Positions 37,965 through 47,990 of a stretch of 64,000 nucleotides of DNA are shown here, piece after piece. A model generated the notes under the pieces. It saw only the letters and a program-made list of their open reading frames with translations, was not told the origin of the DNA and searched no databases. The number at the start of each line of letters is the position of its first letter. Within the stretch, counting starts at the first letter, position 1. The stretch spans positions 1-64,000 of the forward strand of contig CAMPDV010001515.1 of NCBI GenBank assembly GCA_946699065.1. The letters run 5' to 3'. This DNA comes from Loxodes magnus (taxonomy: Eukaryota; Ciliophora; Karyorelictea; Loxodida; Loxodidae). The translations under genes were made by a program, and so were the position numbers.

Positions 37965-40195
37965 TTTTAAAGATGAGGAAGCTAAAAATGCAAGGCTGTA
38001 GAACTAAGAAAAAGAGGAAGTACAAGGAAATACTAATGTAATAAAATAAGCAGAATTAAGCATAGGCACAGCAAATGCCAGAGTAATAAAATCTAACAAG
38101 GAAGAATTAATCAAGTTTATGTGTGAAAAGAAGATAGATATTATGGCGATCTAAGAAATATTTGTGGATCAAACTGCTAAAATGCCTTTCGTATACGGCT
38201 TTAGAGCAATAATAAAATTGGGCACAAAACACAGCAAAGGAGTAACATTTTATAGAAAAGATAAAATTACCAGTAGAACCAATGTATTGGATATAGCGTA
38301 TATCAATCAAACAGAGTTATTTTAGGGGGAAAGATTAATAGATTTAACGCTTGATGATTGACTGACATTAATAAACGTATACTCGCCTATAACATCCGAC
38401 TCAGATTAACTAATTTCCTTTTATGAAATTCTATGATAATACATAATAGCAACTAACAGCAAAGAATTAAAAATTTTAATATTAGGGGATTTTAATGTGC
38501 ATATTCACATCATTTTTTACAGTAAGAGCAAAATAATGATGGCTAATACTTATTTAACTTGGGGAGATATTATCATTTAGAATGAAAGATCCAATCTTCA
38601 TAAACATAAAGGAAAGGAAATTTCAAATTAGATTACTTCTTAACGGATTAATATATCATGCTAACATTATCAGCACAAAATTTTATCTATAGATACCAAT
38701 AGGAGTCATTAGTCAGGATAAAAAAGATAAAAGAAAAGGAAGAATATTGAAAAAGCCCATAAATTAAAAGGATAAACTTTCAAAAATTAAAGCAATAAAA
38801 GGTTCAAGAAATTCAAAGAATAATTCGAGAAAATAGATCTTAGCGAATTCGAAAATTTAGATAGCGAAGAATATTATGACAAATGATCAGAATAAATCCA
38901 AGAGCGTCTAAAAGCTATTGATGGCTTTTTAACAAATTAAATGAGAAAATGCTAATATACAGCAAAAACAATGAAACCAAGAAAATACTTCTAATAGAAG
39001 GCTAAATAAGTAAAGTATCTAATTAGATAAAGATGCTAAGAAATTAATAATAATATTAAAGTGAGATAAGAAGTAAGGAGAAACTTTAGACTGCATAAAA
39101 TAAAAGATAGGAAAAATAAATTAAATATCTTCCTGATTAAATTAATTAAGGAAACCTAAGAAAAACTTGAAAGGGAATATAAAAATAATTAAAGTAGAGA
39201 AAGTGTGCACCATGGACATTAATAAACGAAATGGATCTGTAGAATTTAAAGAAAGATAAGAGGAGCTCTATAAAAGTGGTAGCAACAGATTACCAGATTT
39301 ATATAAGAATATATAAACAATATAGGTTTAAAAAGAAAATTCAGTGTACTACTTAAAAAGCTCTCCTAATGAAAAGTTGTAGGTCCTGATAGAATATAAA
39401 TAGGAAAAATAAGAGCTGGTGAGGATAAGATTGTTAGCCTAACCGCAACATTAACATAAAAATAATAAATCTGGCATTATGCCAAGCAAAATTAAAGAAT
39501 TTTTTATTATATTATTTCATAAAAAGGCAGAGCGGAAGACCCTATTAATTATAGGCCGATTTTACTTTTAAATCGTATAGTAAAAATCATAGATCTCTGA
39601 TTATTTGGACAAAATAAACTCTGACTTGAGTGGGTGTGACGATGAGTTATAATATGACTTCAAACAAGATAAATCAAGCTCATAGCAAATCTTCAATCTA
39701 AGAACTGCAATAACTTAAGCAAAATAATCAAAAGACAGTAGAAATATTATATATATTTATTTATATTAAAAAGCATTTGATTCAATAATAAGAGAAGATA
39801 TATGAAAGATACTAAATTAAATTGAAGTACCTGAGTAAGAAATCTAGCTACTGAATTGTACAGGGATGAAGATATTAAGCTTAAAATAATTTATTTAATA
39901 TCAGAATAGTTTTAAACGGAGAAAGGAATTAAATTAGGTAGCACCTGCTCTCCAAGGTTATTCAATATTCCAATAAACTTCTAAACTAACTAAGATAAAA
40001 TAAAATAGGAATAATTATAAACAAAGAATATGCATAATATACAGAGGAAAGATATATGGAAGCACTAGTGTATGCAGATGATATTGTAATGATGGTAAAT
40101 TCAGGCCAATTACAAGAGATAATGCTACAACAGTGATCTTAATAATATAAAAATTGCAGATGTAGTTAATGTTAAGAAAATAAAGATAAATAAAT
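37965..40195 (+). mobile_element. LINE B1: endonuclease-reverse transcriptase, 3'-truncated
   Basis: On the + strand the EN domain begins near 38060 (GTANARVIKSNKEELIKFM, then DIMAIQEIFVD) and continues with WLTLINVYSP (38362-38391; TGA=Trp) and ILGDFNVHIH (38482-38511). These match APE-type LINE endonuclease motifs (QE, NVY-P, GDFN). The RT follows: a DPINYRP-like start near 39540, FNLRTAITQAKQSKDS and KAFDSIIREDIWKILNQIEV near 39690-39830, and ALVYADDIVMM at 40063-40095. The frame changes several times. Homology stops soon after the YADD motif, close to the insert at 40205. Confidence 0.8.
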
Positions 40196-40214
40196 AAAAT
40201 TGATTATAGAGCGT

Positions 40215-40239
40215 GTAGCACTCTCGTTGGTGCGCAGCT
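40215..40239. repeat. hairpin motif, copy 1
   Basis: GTAGCACTCTCGTTGGTGCGCAGC-type sequence. GCAC pairs with GTGC around a pyrimidine-rich loop. It matches 50400-50423 apart from one inserted base. Confidence 0.8.
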
Positions 40240-40257
40240 CTTTAAAAAAAATGTTTC

Positions 40258-40400
40258 ATACTGACAAGAATGTTTGTTACTGATAAAATTATCAGATACT
40301 GATAAACCTTGTTCAATACTGGTATAATTATTCAGTACTGATAAAAATGTTCAATACTGATATAATTTTAGAATACTCGTAATCTTTAATACTTGTTAGA
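40258..40400 (+). repeat. ~20-bp tandem repeats (TACTGATA...)
   Basis: Seven or so imperfect units starting TACTGATA and ending TTCAA or similar. None were seen elsewhere in the window. Confidence 0.8.
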
Positions 40401-40589
40401 GGTCCAAGGACATAGCAGGATTGTGTCTCATTGCATCACCAAAGCAGAGGAAGACATAAAGTTGATTATGGGTACTTAACTTCCCCAACCTCTGATGAAG
40501 ACAACCTTGTTGTTCACCTTCGAACAACTATATAATATAAATTTTGGAAATAATATATGAAATGACAATAGAAAGAGTGAAGGAGTTTT

Positions 40590-43066
40590 AAGGACACTGA
40601 GGTCAAGAAAGTATTTCTATTAAAAAAATCTTCAATTAAGATTAATGAAATATAGAAAGCGTAAGCATGAATTTTGGTCAAGCTAGCAATATAAAAGGCG
40701 TTACTCCTTAAAATGCATTACAGATTTTAAAGGTTCTCACTACCTAAATATTTACTTCTAAATAAACTAAAAGAAAAACATATTGGAGTAGCAATAGAAC
40801 TGGAAATAGAATAATGTTCAATGCAAAGATATTGTGGTGCACTAGTGTATGCTGATGATATAAAAGTATACATAGCTCAACTAGACTATTTACAAGAACT
40901 TAATTAAGTATTAGAAGCATGAGCCGAAAATTTCATCTAGTCAACAACTGACAAAAATTGACTATTATGAAATAGAAATGCTATGAAACTCTAAACGACT
41001 ATAAACTTAAGAGTATGGAAATATAAGAATAAATGCTTTAAATATCTAGGCCATTGTAAATATAAGAGGAAGTATCATACTAAAAACATCTAAAGTCTAG
41101 GATTATTGAGTCTTAAAAGACGTAAGGATGAATCCTTAATTAAATTACAATATAAAAAGGCATTACATTATATAATGTGAGAATGATACTAAAAGATTTA
41201 TCTAAATTTTCGGATATGGAGTGAATGTATTCCAATCAAAGACGAAATTATAGGTAAGAAAATACTAGAGAAACTGGAAATAATTTAACGTAGATCCCTT
41301 AGAGCGACAATAGATGGACCTTTTTGTATATAAAACGAAATGTTTGAATGCGAATTATAATTTACTAAAATTTAATTCTATTTGTGATAATGGATGCAAA
41401 TATTCAGATACAAATTATTATTAAATTCTGAATTAATAGAAGATGGTTGAATGTATCTGCTAAAAAAGCAACTTCTTATTTGAAATTTAATCTTAAAAAG
41501 TTAGGAATTAACTGCAACTCAATGAGTGAATTATAGTTTAGGAAGAATGAAATTAAAAAAGATAAAATCATTATTAAATAAAGCTATAAAATTCCACAAC
41601 AGTACGGAAGCAATAAATTTCATACAGGATATTACGACAAGATTCGAATAGAGAAGTTACTGGAATCATTTATTATGGGCCCATCAATTATCTAAGATAT
41701 TAAAACACAGAAAATAGAAAATTTTTATTGGTTTAGATTTAGAGTCAAATGTAGTGGAGCAGCATAGACTTTAAAGGTAAGAATTTTTTAGAAAATGATA
41801 TACGAAGACTATGCTCAAATGGTTAAGAAGATGAATTTCAAATAATTGAGGTATGTGGACAATACTAACAAGATTGTGATATATTAATATGAAAACTAAA
41901 TATAATAGAACTTAATAAAAAGCAAACAAATATAATGCTAATTAAATTAATCTTAATCAAAATAGTCAGGGGAATTTACGAGTTTGAAAACTGAATTAGA
42001 CAATTATAGGAAGAATAAAAAATCTTAAAAGGTTCAAAGATTTTATCAAAAGTTAGTTTAAAAAAAGTAAAATGCTATATCTAAATAAAACTCTCACTTT
42101 TCATAGAAAAATAAATTAGAATTATAGAGTAGGTTCAAGTGAGCATATCTGAATATAAAAAGTACTTGTTAACAAGAAAAAACTAAAAATAGAAAAAAGA
42201 AAAAAGAAAATGAGATTAATTTGGCACTAAGTTGGAATATAATCTAAGAAAGGTAAAAAAAGTTCAAGATGAAATCAAAAAAAGGAAGAAAAAGTAACAA
42301 AGGCTACAATAGGTAGTAATAAACATAAAACTATTTCAGGAAGATTTATTAGTAGAAGTTGATTCTTATCTCTCAAATTAGCAAGTACTAGACAGTTGGA
42401 AGAGGAGATAGAAGAAGCATATGATTATCAAGGAGATCAAGTGAAACTAGAAACATTTCTAGAATATTACTAACAGTAAAATTTGGTTTTTCTTCTTAAT
42501 CGTAGTGAACTTAGTAATGGTGGAACCACGCTTTTTATATTTATAGATTTAATTTATTTTAATTAATTAAGTTCAAATAAAATTTGTACTCCTGCTCGAA
42601 GTTTCAAAAGATCTTAAGTTTATATGTGTCCTTTTATAATAGTGCTCAAGTTCTTGTCTAGTTATTCTTGTTTTTTCCGTCAGATCTTTCAATTGCTAGA
42701 TGGAAAGAAAGTTATTGCCTTATGTCAGATTGATATCCAATTTGCTCTTTCTATTTTCTCATACTACAGAGATTTTCGTCATAGATTCCCTTGCTTTCCA
42801 TTATCTGAAGTCCATCTCTTACTATTTGTTTTCCTTTGATATTTCTATATTGTCCGCCGAATTAAAGTTCTTTATCTCCAATGAGGTTCTCAATTTCTTC
42901 TTTTTATTTAGATCTTCTTACTCTTATTATAAGTGTTCATATTAAATCTTGCATATAAATTGGATCCATGTGCTTTTTATAGTTTTCTCGTTCAAGCTGT
43001 TCCAATTAGTTTTGGCTTTAAAGTGCTTTATTCCTTATTATTAAATCGGATAAAATTTATTTAATT
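40590..43066 (+). mobile_element. LINE B2: 5'-truncated RT and 3' part
   Basis: Starts just upstream of the RT active site (GALVYADDIKVYIAQLDYLQ at about 40830-40890, then LEAWAENF) and continues through the RT C-terminal part to the LINE 3' end at about 43066. From about 41000 on it is the inverted homologue of LINE A. Matching landmarks include the block TTCGGATATGGAGTGAATG, a CTTGTTAACAAG-type block near 42165, and the terminal AATTTATTTAATTCCTTTGG. Frame changes show decay. Standard-code stretches at 42624-42945 come from the untranslated 3' part and are not genes. Confidence 0.8.
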
Positions 43067-43362
43067 CCTTTGGTGGAGTTTTCAATATCTCCCACCTAAA
43101 ATTCTTTTATCTTTTCAGATTTTTTTTATGAGAGTGCTGCACTTAGGGCAACACCTAGGATAACACTTAAGGAGATTTTTATGTTTTGGTCCCCTTTATT
43201 TTGGGTATAACCATCTCTTATTCCTTATTCCCCTAGAGAAATTCTTCTTTATTAGTTTGCATTTTATTAATAAATTAAATTTAATAATTAAATTTAATTT
43301 ATTTTAATTATTATTTCATTGTAATTAGTTTCTAAATACTAAAACTAATTTTATTTTTATAA
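43067..43362 (+). promoter_or_regulatory. upstream region of RING/WD40 copy 2
   Basis: From about 43190 it is the inverted homologue of 27836-28020 (shared GGTCCCC, TAACCATCTCTT and an AT-rich stretch before the ATG). The 120 bp between the LINE 3' end and this point are unique in the window. Expected to contain the promoter; no element identified. Confidence 0.5.
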
Positions 43363-45804
43363 ATGGATATGTAACAGTGTCCTAACTGTAGAAATGCTTT
43401 CGATTAAGGTTAGTTTTAAGCCAAGCAACTTCCTTGCAACTGTGTTTCGTGTTTCAACTGTCTAAGTACCATATATCAGCTTACGGGAATGTTCACATGT
43501 AGGAATCACGATCAAAGCTTTATTATAAATCCTTAGGATATACAAAATTATATGATACAAGTGCCAATATAACCATAGTTGCCTCAACAGTATTTAGCAC
43601 TGGATTTAGTATGGTTAAATCAGTAAATCGTTTGGTTATAAAGACAAAAAGACTAGAAGTAGAATCAGTTGTTAATGATAAAGAAGACAATAAATGAGAG
43701 TAGCTAGTTGATGTCGTATATCTATAAGCAAGCAGTGTAGTAAATATACAAGACTCTTATGGAGTAATACTCGTAGTATAGTGCCAAAATAAGTATTTTG
43801 TTAAAGAGGTTATAGGAGTTATAAGAAGTAAGCTAATAGTAACAATATAATGCAAATCAATAGGATCCAATTTAATAATAAAGAATAATTCAATAAAGAT
43901 AGGAGTAGTTGAATGAAATCTTGAGAGAGATCAATGAGAATCGTTGGAAGTTAGATATAAGCAATGAAAGTTTAATAGTTAATATATAAGAATACTTTTT
44001 CAAAGTTATTTTATATCTAAGGGATCATTCTTATAGTTAGTTATTGACTTAGGCAAATATTAAGTAGTTGGTAGAAGTTTATTTCAATTAAGAAAGTGTG
44101 ATAAGAGGTTTATGTAATGTTAAAAGATAATAATAGCTTTAAGAGTTATAAATTTAAGATTAGGTCTAATAGAATATATAAATGACTTGCCTGAGTTAAT
44201 AAATTTAATAGGTTTAAGAAAAGTTAATTCAATAAAGGCAAGATAAATAATAAGTCTAGGATTATGTTCTATGTTACTATTAATTTTAAGAAAAAGTAAA
44301 GAAGGAATCATCTAATATAATTTAAATTAAGCCTTGTTAAATACTTTAATAATAAAAGTAAAATTAACTAAACGATAATATTATTATTAACTAACTTTAA
44401 AAGCAGCCAAACTTGATAAAGAAAGTCTTAGTGAATTTCAATACCTTAACGTTCAATTAGTTAAATCAAATTCTAAACCAACTAATACAATAAAAAAGTA
44501 TCGATATCTAATATTTGAAGTAACATCCTTTAAATCACTAAAGCTTAGCCTTTTAAACATTGGTCTTATTATAGTTATCTAGGGTATAAGATATATAACT
44601 GGCTAATAAATTAAATTAGGTGTTAGAGTTATCTAGGAAATCATAGGAAGTATCGTAGGTATCATCGAATGTGATAACGATACTTAACTACATGAATGTT
44701 AAGTTTGCATCATAATAAAATTTCTCCAACATGAGATTATTGCAAGCAGATCTATCGGACATGACATTTACTGAATGTGATTTCTCCAATTCAAGTTTCC
44801 ATCAATGTAATTTAAGAAATACTAAGTTTATCAACTGTGTATTGAGTAATGCTAATCTTTCCAATATAACAACTGAGTATCCTCATGAAATTGATTGCCA
44901 TTCCAGATGCGTCATCTCAATAGCTATCTCCCCTAACTCTAGTTATATAGTATCAGCATCTGATGACAGAACTATAAAGATCTGGAATTTCCGTGATGGT
45001 ACTCTCCTGAGAACTTTAGAGGGACATACTCATTATATTAACTCGGTAGTAATCTCCTTTGACTCTAGATATATAATATCAGCATCATCTGACAAAATAA
45101 TAAAGATATGAAATTTCTCTAATGGTACTCTCCTAAGAACTTTAGAGGGACATACTTCTTCTGTTAGATCGGTAGTAATCTCCTTTGACTCTAGTTATAT
45201 AATATCATCATCTGACGACTTAACCATAAAGATATGAAATTTCCGTGATGGTATTCTCTTGAGAACTTTAGAGGGACATACTGATTCTATTTTTTCGATA
45301 GTAATCTCCTTTGACTCTAGATATATAATATCAGCATCATCTGACAAAACAATAAAGATATGAAATTTCTCTAATGGTACTCTCCTGAGAACTTTAGAAG
45401 GACATACTGATTCTGTTAGATCGGTAGTATTCTCCTTTGATTCTAGATATATAATATCAGCATCTGATGACAAAACTATCAAGATATGAAAGTTCGAAAG
45501 TTCATTTTGGGATTTTTTATCTAGTTCATGTGTTAAAACTTTAGAAGGACATACTCGTCCAGTTTCTTCTGTAGTAATCTCCTTTGACTCTAGCCATATA
45601 GTATCAGCATCTCATGACACAACAATAAAGATATGGTCTTTTTCAACTGGTTAGTGTGTATTAACTCTAAGAGGTCATAGTGATTCAATATATTCGTTGG
45701 CATTATCAAAGGATTCGAGATGGATCTATTCTGGGGATGCATATGGTAACTTGAGAAGATGGAATGTATAGAGGTTATTATGTTCTGATTAATCTGTAGG
45801 ATAG
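43363..45804 (+). CDS. RING-like / coiled-coil / pentapeptide / WD40 protein, copy 2
   Basis: Reassigned-code CDS of 814 codons, starting MDMQQCPNCRNAF. The RING-like cluster is CPNC, CNCVSC, NC, then CRNH. The middle (residues ~60-450) is Gln-rich and predicted coiled-coil by eye (runs such as QQRIIQQRQEQL). Pentapeptide-like steps occupy 44731-44865 (ADLSD, CDFSN, CNLRN, ANLSN). Seven WD40 blades follow (44900-45765), most exactly 42 residues long. The blade Trp in IKIW is TGA at 45109, 45235, 45361 and 45487 (exact 126-nt spacing) and TGG in the first blade. TAG is read as Gln in STGQCVLTL. The fifth blade carries an SSFWDFLSSS insertion. No frameshift interrupts it. The protein is probably a cytosolic scaffold or E3 ligase with a propeller that binds a partner; that role is inferred from domains only. 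The stop is uncertain, with TGA at 45874 the first in-frame candidate after the homology end. Confidence 0.87.
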
Positions 45805-46112
45805 GTAAGTGCCAATTTAATATTTTAATAATAAAGTAATTGGATTGGAATTAGCTATATGCTGAGTATGGTATGAGATTGAGTAATTGTGAAACAAAAA
45901 ATATATAGATGAGTGAGTAGGACAGGAATAGAATTATGTGATGAGATGTTTTTATTAAATTTATGAAATTATGAAATTAATGAACTTAAATATTTAAATA
46001 ATCAGCATTCTACTGTGTTACTAAGTAACTAAGTAACTATGCTACTATGTTATGCTGTTATACAGTTATGTTATTATAATGATATACTACTATACTGATA
46101 TACTATAATACT
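45805..46112. repeat. 3' flank with TA-rich short repeats
   Basis: The first ~150 bp keep homology to the flank of copy 1 but with out-of-frame indels, so they are not coding. 46010-46125 is a run of TACTA/GATATA units, mirroring 24958-25165. The LINE C reverse transcriptase begins inside this run. Confidence 0.7.
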
Positions 46113-46113
46113 A

Positions 46114-47446
46114 TGAATTATAGACCAATCTCTTTACTGAATCATGCTTTAAAAATAGTAGATGCATGAATTTTCTAGCAACTATAAGGATATCTGCATA
46201 ATGATGAAAGCGAATATTAATATGGCTTTAAAAAAGGAAAATCATGCTCACTATAAATTTTCAACCTAAGAACAGTATAGGAATGATCAATACGGAACAA
46301 AAAAGATGTTTTTTTAATATTTGTTGATATTAAAAAAGCATACGACTCGGTGCAAAGAAAATATATATGATAAATCCTAAACGATCTAAAAGTATTGGAA
46401 TAGATAATTAAACTCCTAGCAAACTTCTACTGTGAAGAAGAAATTAAACTTAAAATCAACGAATAAATAGCAAAATCATTCACGACAAATAAAGGACTAA
46501 AATAGGGAAGCATAACGTCGCCAAGACTATTTAACTTAATAATAGCAAGACTCCTCCATAGCTTGGAAGATTAAAAGCTAGGAATTACGATAGACTTTAA
46601 AAACGAAGAGGGATAAACACAAGAAATATATGCAGGATGTTTTGCATATGCAGATGACCTAGCCTTAATAAGTGAATGAGAATAATTAGAGGAAGTAATC
46701 AAAAATTTAACTTTATGGGCAGAAAAATATAAACTGGAAATTGCAGATAAAAAAAATGAATGATATGAAAAGCAGCAGAAAATAGAAACTGAGAAAATAT
46801 AGGCAATACTATTGAGGTGGGAAGTTTAAGAATCGAAAGAGTAATGTTCTTTTAGTACCTAGGGCATATAATAGAAGAGACCATTAGCTTTGAAAAATAC
46901 ATGGAGAATAGACTAGAAGCAGCATAAAAGATGTAAACATGAATACTGGGTAAAATAACAATGAATAAGGGATTAACACCATATAATGCAGGAATAATGA
47001 TAAAAACGTTCGTAAGCTCAGTATTTAGCTATGGGACAGAAGTTATCCCATATTGTGAATAATTTGTAGAAAAATAAGGGATGGAGCAATTAGAAATAAT
47101 ATAAAGAAGACCTTTACGACCAATCATAGATGCCCCTTTCTAAGTGTAAAATGAGATGCTAGAACACGAGTTACAGTTTATGAAATTTAAACATTACCTA
47201 TGGCAGAAAACGCTGAGATTAAGTGCAGACTAATAGGTAACTAAGGAAAAACAGTAGATGGATTAATGTTCGACCTAAGTAAAGAAAACTTCAAAGATAG
47301 TTAAGGATTAAAATTTTAATGAAATCTGGACCTAGTTGATATCGTGTGAGGAAACTATAAATTTGAGTAATGAATACGGAATTTATAGGAAATTTTTCAA
47401 GAAAGCAAATTGACATCCAGTGATCGCTCGTGGATCCTTAAAATAA
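46114..47446 (+). mobile_element. LINE C: 5'-truncated, nearly intact reverse transcriptase
   Basis: Reads MNYRPISLLNHALKIVDAW from the first RT block, then YGFKKGKSC, IFVDIKKAYDSVQRKYIW, VLEQIIKLLANFYCEEEIKL, GLKQGSITSPRLFNLIIARL, and the catalytic FAYADDLALISEW near 46635-46675. After that come LTLWAEKYKLEIADKK and the thumb (VMFFQYLGHIIEETISFEKY; KTFVSSVFSYGTEVIPYCEQ). All core RT motifs are present. The only break is a one-base frame change at a run of eight A (46749-46756), which could be a sequencing error. Trp is written TGA at several places (for example AYADDLALISEW). The start inside a TA-repeat shows 5' truncation, usual for LINEs. It runs tail to tail into the ORF1 at 47450-47990. 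Confidence 0.88.
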
Positions 47447-47449
47447 AAG

Positions 47450-47990
47450 TTCGGGTCATCCAGTTTTTTCGGAGTTCTGGAACTCGAATAAAAAATTCTT
47501 CTTCTGTAAATTCATCCTTCTATCGTCACGATAATTTTTGTTAATTCTCTTCAGACTTCTTCGCTGTTTCTCTTCATCTTTTCCTTGTATATCTTGCAAC
47601 TCTTGAATCTATGGAATCTTGATTGGCACAGGTAACATCTCTTGAGAATCCTTCTAATATTGGTTGGTTCTTTTTGCCTATTGTCTTCTACTTCCATTTT
47701 TATTTCTTAGATTAGAGGCTCTATTCTTTTTTGTCCAAGTGGCTATACTTCGATTTCTTATTTGACTAATCTTTCTTCAGTATTTTAACTTTTTTCTAAT
47801 AATTTTTTGTTTTCTTATCTTCTTACATAATACGTAAAGATTTCAAAAGACTTTCAATTAATAATTATTCTTCATTTGTCTGTTTTTGCATCTTTTTTGG
47901 ATTGTCTTATTTCCTATAGTTACTTGGTCTCGGTTTAGGAAGAAAGTAAATATTTGATTATTAGTTTTATTCTGCTTATGCTTATTTAAG
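47450..47990 (-). pseudogene. LINE ORF1 (gag-like) C-terminal part with canonical zinc knuckle
   Basis: On the minus strand the reading runs through a helical, charged part (TNEEQLLIESLLKSLRIMQE, KKLLEKSQNTEERLVKQEIE) to a perfect CCHC knuckle, CYLCQSRFHRFKSC (C-X2-C-X4-H-X4-C), near 47592-47635. A basic tail follows (GWIYRRRIFYSSS). Position and layout match the ORF1 genes at 50.5, 51.7 and 59.7 kb. The N-terminal part is not recognisable, so the copy is probably truncated. Confidence 0.65.

Larger units (their letters stand above)
40205..40545 (+). mobile_element. small GC-richer insert between two LINE fragments
   Basis: It begins with a 25-nt hairpin-forming motif (40215-40239, GCAC...GTGC) that recurs at 50400. 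About seven tandem copies of a ~19-20 bp unit near TACTGATAAAAATGTTCAA (40258-40400) follow, then a 150-bp segment of near-average GC. It separates LINE B1 from LINE B2. A short non-autonomous element is possible, but no ends or target duplications were established. Confidence 0.4.

Noticed and set aside
40215..40239. tRNA gene or tRNA-derived SINE head at the GCAC...GTGC hairpin
   Set aside because: Only one short stem is visible, with no TTCGA-type B box or cloverleaf at the proper distance. Kept as a repeat only.
44731..45111. A separate short gene starting at ATG 44731 and ending at TGA 45111
   Set aside because: The TGA is the Trp of a WD40 blade, and the frame continues both ways. This is an internal part of the 814-codon gene.
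33493..47446. Mitochondrial origin, because TGA=Trp
   Set aside because: The window has nuclear-type rDNA with ITS and 5.8S and many LINEs, and TAA/TAG are read as Gln as well. Mitochondrial codes do not fit.
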